NCBI GenBank assembly: GCA_949297785.1
Contig: CASFTW010000013.1
Coordinates: 1 to 58,064 of the forward strand
Length of the DNA: 58,064 nucleotides
Direction of reading: 5' to 3'
Source of the DNA: an uncultured Spirochaetales bacterium
GTDB taxonomy: Bacteria > Spirochaetota > Spirochaetia > Sphaerochaetales > Sphaerochaetaceae
Position numbers and translations under genes: made by a program
Notes under the pieces: model-generated
The model's input: only the letters and a program-made list of their open reading frames with translations
What the model was told of the DNA's origin: nothing
Database searches by the model: none
Shown: positions 9,452-17,024 of the stretch, one piece after another
Position numbering within the stretch: position 1 is the stretch's first letter
Layout of the letters: every line of letters begins with the position of its first letter

Positions 9452-10695
9452 ATTATATCACCATAGGGAGGGATTACTTCCGTTCCTGTCTTGTTCGAGC
9501 ATACAGATGCGCCAAGCAGTGCGATCTGGCTGTCGATCAGGGAGGCAAGTCCCGATACGAGAGGCAGGATGCCGAGTACCGTCAGCTCTGCCGAATACAC
9601 ATTTATGTTGAGAAGTTTCAGCGAAGCGATCGTTATGAACATGACTTCCATGCCGCTTCCTGCAAAGCATCCTGCAAATGAGCAGAGTGCACATACAAGG
9701 GCTATGATCAGGGAATTTTCAAGTGAAACCGGAGTTGCGGTGACATTGCTCAGTATGCCGATGACGGCAAAGGCCGAGACTGCTGCGCTTCCGCCGCGTC
9801 CTATGATGTAGAAAAGGCTTGTAGTACTGCCGGCTATTCTCTTCTGAACACCGTCATTGCATCTCTCTCCTGCCATTATGTACGGCATTGAGACTATATA
9901 GCTGCCGCTTGAGAATGCAGTTATCTGGGCTGCGATATTCCTGTAGAGGATCTTGTACGGATTTCTCTTTCCCTTTGTGAATATCTCGAAAAGCACCGGA
10001 AGGATTATGAGGGAGAACGCTGCCGGGATGATTATCAGGCAGAGAGAGAAGTTCGCATCTACGAAGAAAGTCTTCTCCCGATATATTGTGATGAACAGAA
10101 GTGTTGATGTTATGTATGCGAACACATAGCCGAAGGTGGAGATCGCCCTTGCCAGACGGTACAGGACTTCCGAGAAGGAATTGACCGTTATATAAGCCGG
10201 TTTGATCACGTCCGAATCCGGTTTCAGGGCGCAACCTGCTATGAAGGCAAAGAGAATGAGCGGAAGCATCAGGTCCGTTGCACTGCTGAATACTGCCGCA
10301 ATGTTCCCGCTGAAAAGCAGGTTCCAGTTATTTGCGAATACATATGGAACATAGCTGTCCTGTACGGTTCCGATTCCGGCTGTGGAGCTCACCGGGAAAG
10401 TGAACGGGAATACTGCTGAAAGAAGAGCGGTCAGGAGTGGCAGCATGATGGTGCAGACAATGCCCCACAGAAGAGACCATGTCACCACCTTGCCGCCTGC
10501 TCTGTCTTTTCTCAGCGATGCGACCGCACCGGTAAGAGAGATCAGGACCATGAGCACGGCAAGCAGGGATGCGAATGAAACCGCTATTGTCCCCGCAGTG
10601 CTGAAAACCGTATAGCTCCAGCTGAAATCACCTGTAAGAAGCGCTGTGGCAAGTGCCAGGAAAAAGGCTGCCAGATATGTTATCCATGTCTTCAT
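9448..10695 (-). CDS. Dicarboxylate/amino acid:cation symporter-like carrier (DAACS/SDF)
   Basis: A 415-residue polytopic protein that resembles the sodium:dicarboxylate symporter family: a long N-terminal scaffold, a serine-rich re-entrant-loop-like stretch (AAQITAFSSGSYIVSMPYI) and a C-terminal LASLIDSQIALLGASVCSNKTG run where classical members carry the substrate- and sodium-binding DRxxTxxN region. The canonical residues are poorly conserved, so the substrate is uncertain and the membership is divergent. It is the first gene of a two-gene unit with the 7TM protein downstream, 98 bases after the GH13 stop. Confidence 0.7.
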   Translation of the reverse strand: MKTWITYLAAFFLALATALLTGDFSWSYTVFSTAGTIAVSFASLLAVLMVLISLTGAVASLRKDRAGGKVVTWSLLWGIVCTIMLPLLTALLSAVFPFTFPVSSTAGIGTVQDSYVPYVFANNWNLLFSGNIAAVFSSATDLMLPLILFAFIAGCALKPDSDVIKPAYITVNSFSEVLYRLARAISTFGYVFAYITSTLLFITIYREKTFFVDANFSLCLIIIPAAFSLIILPVLFEIFTKGKRNPYKILYRNIAAQITAFSSGSYIVSMPYIMAGERCNDGVQKRIAGSTTSLFYIIGRGGSAAVSAFAVIGILSNVTATPVSLENSLIIALVCALCSFAGCFAGSGMEVMFITIASLKLLNINVYSAELTVLGILPLVSGLASLIDSQIALLGASVCSNKTGTEVIPPYGDII

Positions 10696-10793
10696 AATCT
10701 TTTCTTCCCTCCGCAGTGAGGTTATCTGCCAGACCCGAAAGTCTTTACATAAGAATATAATATTCCGTTCAGACTCTCAATAGCAGACAGGCC

Positions 10794-13700
10794 TCACTTC
10801 TTTTCTGATAGCAGATTGTCCAGCTTGTATTCTGCCTTGTTTTCCTTCTCAAGCAGCTGTGCAATGTATCTCTCGCTTCTGAAGCGGCCTTTCTTCTCGA
10901 TGAAGATATCTGCCGAAAGGGCGCTGAGGACAATGAGCATCTGCATCATTTCCTTGTTGTACCATGTGGTTCCCTGATAGACATTGCATTTAACTGCAGT
11001 TCTGACGTCCTCATCGCTGAGAATGCCTTCAAGAATCCTGACGCTCTTCTTTGACAGGTCCTTTTCCATACGGTAGCCGATGACCGAGAAAATCGCAGCC
11101 ATATGCATCAGCTGATGAATTTCCGTATCGCTGATCCTGAGCTCGTCTTTCCGGGCTTCAAAGAAATGCTGGAGCAGCAGCATGTCGGCAGCCTTCATGG
11201 CATCCTTCACGCTTGCCGTCTTTTCATTGATGAAAGGTTTCAGCGTGATCGCCGCTGCCAGGATGAGAGCCAGTTCAGGTGTGAGGCGCACGAATGAGGC
11301 GAATACGCTGTCATCACTCTTGTGCACAAGCTTGTTGAGTTTCCTTATCTGGCGGACCATCTCTGCCGGATCAACGTCACAGGGGAACTGAGGCAGGGAT
11401 GCCTGCACGCTTTCATCGAAATTTTCCGCCGCCACGCTGAGATGTGCATAGGTCTGTGCGATCAGAAGGAGGAATTTCCTTTCACTGTGCAGATTGTTAT
11501 CCTTGTAGAGGATATCGCCAAGCAGCGAGAAGAACGAATCGCTTCTGAAGGTTTCAAGTTCTTCATATACAGGACGCAGACGCAGCAGTGTCACGGCGAT
11601 GTTGATGTTCTTCACGCCGTTGGAACCAAGGAAGCGGTAAAGCTGTTCATAGGAACCGTCGAAATCCTCAACTTCTCTTATGTTCCACAGCACTCTGCTG
11701 TCATAGCCGTCTATCGTGAAACTGTATCCCTCCTCATATATCTTTATTGACGGTACGAGGTAGGTGAGTCCGGTTGAGAAATTCTCATAGATGCAGTAAT
11801 GACGGCCGCCGAAATGAAGGCCGAGGTTCTCCGCAAGGGAAATTACGGCGCTTTCCTTTGCCTCTCCGCTTTCCTTCCTGAGTTTCGGGCAGCTCATTTT
11901 TATGTTGGCACTCACTCTTTCATACTGGTTGTTCACGATTACGAGATTTCTTTCGCTTCCGTGTCCGTTGACATAGGCGAAAACAGACTCTTCGCATCTG
12001 CCGTTGTTCCATGCGTCGTAGATGTTGAAGTGTTCCACGCCGCTGAAGAGATACCGTTTTCTCAGGAGCGGGAATATCCTTCTCTCATGTTCTCCAATCA
12101 TCCACTGGTTCGGTTTCTCATCCCAGTAGGCCCGCCTGTATTCCATGCCGTACTTTTCTTTCAGCCCTTCGATCTGGCCGTGGCCGAACATCGGAAGGCC
12201 GGGAAGAGTTGCCAGAATTGTACAGATCGAGAAATAGCGGTTGCCGTCGCCGAACTGGGCGATTGCAGTCTCTTCATCCGGGTTGTTCATGAAGTTCACG
12301 TATCTTTTCAGGATTTCGGGTTCGAAGACAAGTGTGTTCTTGATGGCCTGACGGTATTTCTGGTTCTCCTGATTCTTCAGCATGTTCATGAATGCGGAAT
12401 TGTATACCCTGTGCATGCCCAGGGTTCTTACGAAATACCCTTCCATCATCCAGAACGCCTCTGCGAGAAGCAGGGTGTCCGGCACTTCCTGTGCGATGCG
12501 GTCAACAACTTCCCTCCAGAATTCCTGGGGAATCTTCTGGTTGAATTCATCATCGGAGAGCGCGTACATGAATCTTCCGGCTATATCGCCGCCGCTTCCC
12601 GGTTTCGGATACCACAGCCTCTGGATATGACGCTTGGCAAGAGTCATTGCCGCATCGAATCTTATGATGTGGAAATTCTTTGCAACATGTATGATCTGCT
12701 GGATGACGGCTTCTCTTGTAACAGGATTGAGGTAATCGAGCTGTGCGGTGTCGTTCCAGGGCATTGATGTTCCGTCATTGCCGTGGAATACATAACGGGT
12801 GTCCCCGTTTCTCCTGTCGACACGGCGGAATGTGACTGCGGCATCGGAGCGGTTGTAATAGTGATCCTCAAGCTTGATCTCGATGTCCGGGTTCTGGGAA
12901 AGATCCGGGCCGTTGAATGTGTACGAGGGGAAGGGTGAATAGTTCTGGCTCATGAAGTATTCCGGGTGATCGTACATCCAGTCGCTGTCAAGGCCCGTGT
13001 GGTTGGGAACCATGTCGGATGCAAGTCTTATTCCCCTGTCCATGCATCTCTTTCTCAGGTTCTCAAGCGCCGGCCAGCCTCCGATATTGTTTGCGATCTC
13101 GTAGTTCTTGAGGGAATAGGCGGATGCCTCGGCATCCGGGTTGCCGCACATAACCTTGATCCTTTTTGAAGCTTCCGATCTTTCCCACAGTCCGATCAGC
13201 CAGAGTGCGGTGAAGCCGGCATTCCTGAGCTTGTCCAGTTCCTCATCCGGGATCTGGTCGAGAGTTTTTATCTCACGGTGATACCATTTTGAAAGCTGGT
13301 CCAGCCATACAAGAGTGCACTTTGCAATCATGACGACACGGGGCATCCAGTCAAGATCTGCGGAGAAAGCTTCGTATTCATTGTTCAGTCCGGAATAGTC
13401 CGGCACCTCCATCGGTGCGCCTCCGCCGTTTCCGAAACCGCCGTGATCCTTTTCCTCCTGATGAATGAAGTCAAGACCTGACTGGAGAAGAAGCTTCAGC
13501 TCGTCTGACAGGAGATCCGCCCACTCCCTGAGGATATAGACTATCTGATCGGCAAGACTGTTCGGATAAAGCCTTGCCGGTTTTGTCAGGAAATCGAAGA
13601 TGTCGTCTTCATCACTGTGCCCGATAGGACCTCCGATGCTTTTCGTATAGGAGCCTATGATACTCTGAAGAGCTTTCGTTTCTGGCGGAAAGACAATGCC

Positions 13701-14177
13701 TTCGGGTGATACCAGCGGACCTGCCGCATTTACCAGCGCCGGGTTGTTGAGCATCACCTGATGGATGAAAAACGCCCTCAGCGTCTCATTATCGTAATAC
13801 AGCTTTGTTGTCTCCATGCTTCTGAGAAGCGGAGAGGGAAAATTGTCGTCAAAGAAGGCAAGGGCACCGATCAGTGATTCCTGTGTCTCTATGAGGTTGA
13901 GAGCCCTTGAGAAAAGATCGGGATTGTTTTCTTTCAGGTATGTGTCAAGCACACTCTGGTAGAGAAGATGGAGCACTGCTGTCGCATGCAGCTTTCCCGC
14001 GGAAAGGTAGGAGGAATCCTCATCTCCTTTTTCCTTTATCATTTTGTTGTAGGCGTAGCTTACGCCGTTTGCATCATCATATAATGTCTGAAGTGTGCCG
14101 CTTGTTATGAAAAGCGGTCTTGAAAGAGAAAGATTTTCTCTGGCTGTGCGAGCTATTCTCAGGTCTCGTTGAGTCAT
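10794..14177 (-). CDS. Large GH13 alpha-amylase-family protein
   Basis: ATG 14177 is chosen because AAGGGGGG lies 9 bases upstream; a TTG two codons earlier is too close. The 1127-residue protein has a ~300-residue helical N-terminal domain, a GH13 TIM barrel and a ~370-residue C-terminal helical part. GH13 conserved regions are all visible: DMVPNHTG (~390), FDAAMTLAKRH with the Asp nucleophile (~509), LLAEAFW with the Glu acid/base (~573) and MNNPDEET (~632). It should act on alpha-1,4-glucans or maltooligosaccharides; no signal peptide is visible, suggesting cytoplasmic use. A TATACT box (bases 14211-14216, minus strand) is a plausible -10. The long flanking domains are not typical of ordinary amylases. 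Confidence 0.9.
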   Translation of the reverse strand: MTQRDLRIARTARENLSLSRPLFITSGTLQTLYDDANGVSYAYNKMIKEKGDEDSSYLSAGKLHATAVLHLLYQSVLDTYLKENNPDLFSRALNLIETQESLIGALAFFDDNFPSPLLRSMETTKLYYDNETLRAFFIHQVMLNNPALVNAAGPLVSPEGIVFPPETKALQSIIGSYTKSIGGPIGHSDEDDIFDFLTKPARLYPNSLADQIVYILREWADLLSDELKLLLQSGLDFIHQEEKDHGGFGNGGGAPMEVPDYSGLNNEYEAFSADLDWMPRVVMIAKCTLVWLDQLSKWYHREIKTLDQIPDEELDKLRNAGFTALWLIGLWERSEASKRIKVMCGNPDAEASAYSLKNYEIANNIGGWPALENLRKRCMDRGIRLASDMVPNHTGLDSDWMYDHPEYFMSQNYSPFPSYTFNGPDLSQNPDIEIKLEDHYYNRSDAAVTFRRVDRRNGDTRYVFHGNDGTSMPWNDTAQLDYLNPVTREAVIQQIIHVAKNFHIIRFDAAMTLAKRHIQRLWYPKPGSGGDIAGRFMYALSDDEFNQKIPQEFWREVVDRIAQEVPDTLLLAEAFWMMEGYFVRTLGMHRVYNSAFMNMLKNQENQKYRQAIKNTLVFEPEILKRYVNFMNNPDEETAIAQFGDGNRYFSICTILATLPGLPMFGHGQIEGLKEKYGMEYRRAYWDEKPNQWMIGEHERRIFPLLRKRYLFSGVEHFNIYDAWNNGRCEESVFAYVNGHGSERNLVIVNNQYERVSANIKMSCPKLRKESGEAKESAVISLAENLGLHFGGRHYCIYENFSTGLTYLVPSIKIYEEGYSFTIDGYDSRVLWNIREVEDFDGSYEQLYRFLGSNGVKNINIAVTLLRLRPVYEELETFRSDSFFSLLGDILYKDNNLHSERKFLLLIAQTYAHLSVAAENFDESVQASLPQFPCDVDPAEMVRQIRKLNKLVHKSDDSVFASFVRLTPELALILAAAITLKPFINEKTASVKDAMKAADMLLLQHFFEARKDELRISDTEIHQLMHMAAIFSVIGYRMEKDLSKKSVRILEGILSDEDVRTAVKCNVYQGTTWYNKEMMQMLIVLSALSADIFIEKKGRFRSERYIAQLLEKENKAEYKLDNLLSEKK

Positions 14178-14299
14178 TACCAAGAACCCCCCTTTTGCGT
14201 TGGTACACTAAGTATAGCAAAAAAACGCGCCGGGATGGATAATTTTTTTCTCATTTTGCGAACAGTTTTTCAGAAAATGTCAAAAAACAGCAGTGAGGG

Positions 14300-14824
14300 T
14301 CAGACTTTCAGCGTGAATTGTGCGCCGCATGAGAAAATGTCTTTCTCCTTTATCATTTCAAAGAGGGCATTCAGAACGGCTGTCTCCCCTTCGCCGAAAG
14401 GCCGCAGCACATAGGCAGCCGGAGAATCATGGACGGGCCGTCCGATTCCTATTCTCAGGCGGAAGAAATCCTCTCCTCCGATTCTCTCCTTTATGTTCTT
14501 CAGCCCGTTGTGTCCTTTTGTGCCGCCTCCCTGCTGGAACTTTGCGCATCCGGAGGGAAGCTCCATGTCATCGTGCACTACCAGAATCTCATCGTTTTTC
14601 AGTTTGAAAAAGCTTTTCACCTCATATGCCGCCGTGCCGGAAAGATTCATCAGCGTAAGCGGTTTGAGTACGGACAGCGGACCTTCTTTTGTGTATGCCG
14701 AGTGGAATTTGACTGACCAGAGGGATGCCGGGAACAGATAATCGGCAAGAAGGTATCCCGCATTGTGGCGGGTTCTTGCATATTCTTTGCCCGGATTGCC
14801 GAGAAACAGAGCTGCTTTTATCAT
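14300..14824 (-). CDS. pth: Peptidyl-tRNA hydrolase
   Basis: A 174-residue Pth family enzyme that recycles peptidyl-tRNA released from stalled ribosomes. Motifs: FLGNPGKEYARTRHNAGY with the catalytic His, LKPLTLMNLSG, VVHDDMELPSG with the catalytic Asp, and GGGTKGHNGL. The length is slightly short of the typical ~190, missing part of the C-terminal tail. No obvious RBS before ATG 14824. It diverges from the small membrane protein gene across ~70 bases. Confidence 0.96.
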   Translation of the reverse strand: MIKAALFLGNPGKEYARTRHNAGYLLADYLFPASLWSVKFHSAYTKEGPLSVLKPLTLMNLSGTAAYEVKSFFKLKNDEILVVHDDMELPSGCAKFQQGGGTKGHNGLKNIKERIGGEDFFRLRIGIGRPVHDSPAAYVLRPFGEGETAVLNALFEMIKEKDIFSCGAQFTLKV

Positions 14825-14893
14825 GGCTGCAAGTGTATGACAATCTTTCCTCTTGTGCTAGAATGGAGGTATCTTGAATATGGAGGTGTGTGT

Positions 14894-15316
14894 ATGGCAA
14901 CGAAATCTTCAATTGCCAAAGAGTCCGTGAAATTCACAGGAGATCTCATCCTCAGAATTCTCGTCGGTCTGCTTTTCATCTGCATCGGAGTTCAGGGTTT
15001 CATGGGGGAGACCTCGAATGAGCTTTTCAGGTCTCTGGACAATGAAGTCCTTGAAATCATTCTGGGAATCATTCTGGTTCTGTGCGGTCTCCTGCTCATT
15101 GTTCCTCTCTTTCTGAAGGGCATCAACAAGGTGTATGTGAAATGGAGCATGATCGCAGTTCTTGCAGTCTGGGTGATAATGATCATCATCAATGACTTCG
15201 TTTACGGGCTCAGGGGAGTCAACGGAGTGGAGTGGTTCGAATGGCTGGAGAACTTCATCTACCATCTGATGATTCTGGCATGTGTCTATAAAGTCTCAGG
15301 CTCGGCTCTGAAATAA
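14894..15316 (+). CDS. Small four-helix membrane protein, unknown function
   Basis: A 140-residue protein starting at ATG 14894, 7 bases after GGAGG (14882-14886); an in-frame ATG at 14765 lies inside pth and has no RBS. About four hydrophobic helices (starting RILVGLLFICIGVQGFMG) are arranged as in small DoxX-like or DUF-type membrane proteins; I cannot name the family. Monocistronic, with its own terminator. Confidence 0.75.
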   Translation: MATKSSIAKESVKFTGDLILRILVGLLFICIGVQGFMGETSNELFRSLDNEVLEIILGIILVLCGLLLIVPLFLKGINKVYVKWSMIAVLAVWVIMIIINDFVYGLRGVNGVEWFEWLENFIYHLMILACVYKVSGSALK

Positions 15317-15338
15317 GGCAGTCTGTTTCTTCAGCACG

Positions 15339-15372
15339 AAGCCTCCGGGATCCTCGGGGGCTTTCATTTTTT
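15339..15372 (+). terminator. Rho-independent terminator before the IscB element
   Basis: AAGCC-CCG pairs with CGG-GGCTT around a short GATC-type loop, followed by TCATTTTTT. It separates the membrane-protein transcript from the IscB leader that follows. Confidence 0.75.
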
Positions 15373-15399
15373 CCCATGCGGGATTAAGCTCAGACTGTC

Positions 15400-15668
15400 A
15401 CTCACTCCTACCCTAGGGTAGGAGCTTGTAAGAGCTCAGGGTGACCAGCCATCAAGATGCCGGTGACGCAAAAGAGACACTCCGGGGTGCATCACCAGCT
15501 CCGGACGCTTTCGTAAGGGAAGCCATAGCTGTCAGGCATGGCAGCAGACAACCGTGAGGGCAAGGACGAAACGGGCCATGCCATGTGCGTCCCGGCATCG
15601 GGCGAGGTGAGATGGGAGAAATCCCACGTTACACGGGCCGTAAGGCCATCTTTTCAAGGAGAAATGCC
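15400..15668 (+). ncRNA. Putative IscB omega RNA (HEARO-type)
   Basis: A 270-base non-coding leader ends at the iscB RBS, exactly where HEARO/omega RNAs lie. Visible helices: perfect palindrome with halves CTCCTACCCT and AGGGTAGGAG (15405-15424); GGTGACGCA/TGCATCACC (15462-15470 with 15488-15496, one mismatch); GGCATGGC/GCCATGCC (15535-15542 with 15575-15582); TGGGA-GAAA-TCCCA (15613-15626) and GGCC-GTAA-GGCC (15636-15647), both with GNRA loops. The guide would be the flanking bases just 5' of the scaffold, roughly 15375-15400. Ends are not determinable by eye. Confidence 0.72.
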
Positions 15669-16664
15669 GTGAAGGTGTTCGTATTGGACAGACACAAGAA
15701 GCCGCTGATGCCCTGCTCACCTAAAAGAGCGAGGAAGCTGATGGAATCGGGACGGGCCAGAGTACACAGACGTTATCCCTTCACCATCCGTCTTGTTGAC
15801 AGGACCTTGGAGGGAAGCACGGTACAGAAAACGGAACTCAGAATCGATCCAGGCTCCAAAACCACAGGCTTCGCCATCGTCAGGAAGGATGAGGAAGGAG
15901 AAGACCATGTGCTCCACCTCAGCCAGTTTGAACACAGGGGACAGCAGATTCGCCTCAGTCTAGAGAAGCGCTCATCCATCAGGAGATGCAGGCGGAGCAG
16001 GAAGACATGGTACAGGGCTCCCCGTTTCGACAACAGGATACGCCCTGATGGCTGGCTTCCTCCTTCTCTCCAGCATCGTGTGCTGACGACACGGACATGG
16101 GTCAAGTGCTACATGTCACTGTTGCCAGTGTCCTCGATTGCCTTCGAGTACACGAACTTCGACATGCAACTGATGCAGAATCCTGGGATTGAGGGAGTGG
16201 AATACCAGCATGGCTCTCTCCATGGCTACGAGGTGAGGCAGTACCTCTACGAGAAGTTCGGGCACAGATGCGTCTACTGCGGCAATGAGCCGGATGCAAT
16301 CGAACTGGATCATGTAGTGCCGCGCTCAAAAGGTGGAAGCGACAGGGTTTCCAACCTCGTTCCATCCTGCCATAAGTGCAACCAGAGGAAGGGAAACAGG
16401 AGCATTGAGGACTTCCTTGCCGGTGACAGAGAGAAGTTGCATGAAATCCAGAAACAGCTCAAGGCACCGCTGAGGGATGCGACTGCGATGAACATCGTCC
16501 GTCCAGCGATTCTCCGCTTCCTTAATGATACAGGTATTCCCGTCACCTGCTGGTCTGGTGCAAGGACAAAGTGGAACCGGGACAGGCTCTCCATCCCCAA
16601 GGACCACCATCTGGATGCTGCCTGTGTAGGGGCTGTAAAGGCACTCCATGATTGGGAAGACTAG
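15669..16664 (+). CDS. iscB: IscB RNA-guided nuclease, cut short by in-frame amber
   Basis: Start GTG 15669 has AAGGAG 7 bases upstream; an ATG at 15585 would translate the RNA leader. Residues 1-50 are the PLMP domain (KKPLMPCSP, then RARVHRRYPFTIRL). RuvC-I is LRIDPGSKTTGFA (Asp60), followed by an Arg-rich bridge helix (~104-125), RuvC-II IAFEYTNFDMQL (Glu160), HNH with CVYC, LDHVVPRSKGG (His215) and CHKCNQRKGN, and RuvC-III PKDHHLDAACVG (His313, Asp316). All catalytic residues are intact. TAG at 16662-16664 ends the frame at residue 331, just before the C-terminal TAM-interacting domain, which continues in the same frame. IscB is the ancestor-like relative of Cas9. Confidence 0.9.
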   Translation: MKVFVLDRHKKPLMPCSPKRARKLMESGRARVHRRYPFTIRLVDRTLEGSTVQKTELRIDPGSKTTGFAIVRKDEEGEDHVLHLSQFEHRGQQIRLSLEKRSSIRRCRRSRKTWYRAPRFDNRIRPDGWLPPSLQHRVLTTRTWVKCYMSLLPVSSIAFEYTNFDMQLMQNPGIEGVEYQHGSLHGYEVRQYLYEKFGHRCVYCGNEPDAIELDHVVPRSKGGSDRVSNLVPSCHKCNQRKGNRSIEDFLAGDREKLHEIQKQLKAPLRDATAMNIVRPAILRFLNDTGIPVTCWSGARTKWNRDRLSIPKDHHLDAACVGAVKALHDWED

Positions 16665-17024
16665 GCAATCCTGATGATTAAGGCTGCAGGGCATGGCTCA
16701 AGAAAGAGGAGGCATGTGGACAGGTACGGCTTCCCGTTCGGCAAACCCTTCATGAGGGAGAAGCTGGTCCATGGGTTCCAGACCGGCGACATCGTCAAGG
16801 CTGTTGTGCCAGATGGGAAGAAGGCTGGAATCCACATCGGTAAGGTGTCTGTGAGAAACACTGGACGCTTTAACATCAAGACTTCGGCTGGAACAGTCGA
16901 AGGCATAGGCTGGAGGAACTGCACCATTCTGCAGAGGAAGGATGGGTATTCATATCAGATTGCAAAGCAGGTGTTCATTCATCCCACAGGCAAGTCTGGT
17001 GGGTTTCCTGCGGAGGTATTATGA
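16665..17024 (+). pseudogene. IscB C-terminal TAM-interacting domain, after the amber codon
   Basis: Same frame as iscB, 119 codons: AILMIKAAGHGSRKRRHVD, YGFPFGK, LVHGFQTGDIVKAVVPDGKK, AGIHIGKVSVR, FNIKTSAGTVEGIGWRNC and LLQR-like ILQRKDGYSY, the usual end of IscB proteins. A single base change (for example AAG to TAG) explains the break. A weak restart at ATG 16674 is possible; no good RBS is seen there. The stop TGA 17022-17024 overlaps the ATG of the MATE gene, and the last ~20 codons (QVFIHPTGKSGGFPAEVL) look like read-out into flanking DNA rather than IscB. Confidence 0.85.

Larger units (their letters stand above)
15400..17010 (+). mobile_element. IscB element (IS200/IS605-type, without TnpA)
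   Basis: A structured leader plus an IscB gene form a compact unit between a terminator and the MATE gene. No tnpA transposase lies nearby, as in many stand-alone IscB loci that are mobilised in trans. Left boundary: somewhere near 15390-15405, just upstream of the perfect 20-nt palindrome. Right boundary: within or just after the last ~25 codons of iscB, because the final bases already serve as RBS and start of the MATE gene. Both ends are estimates; no target-site duplication is expected for this family. Confidence 0.6.

Noticed and set aside
11799-12767. 322-codon plus-strand open frame inside the GH13 gene
   Set aside because: It is antisense to a conserved catalytic domain and has no RBS or recognisable motif; shadow frame.
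15585-15668. Starting IscB at ATG 15585
   Set aside because: It would translate the structured RNA leader; GTG 15669 has a proper RBS and starts the conserved KVFVLD sequence.
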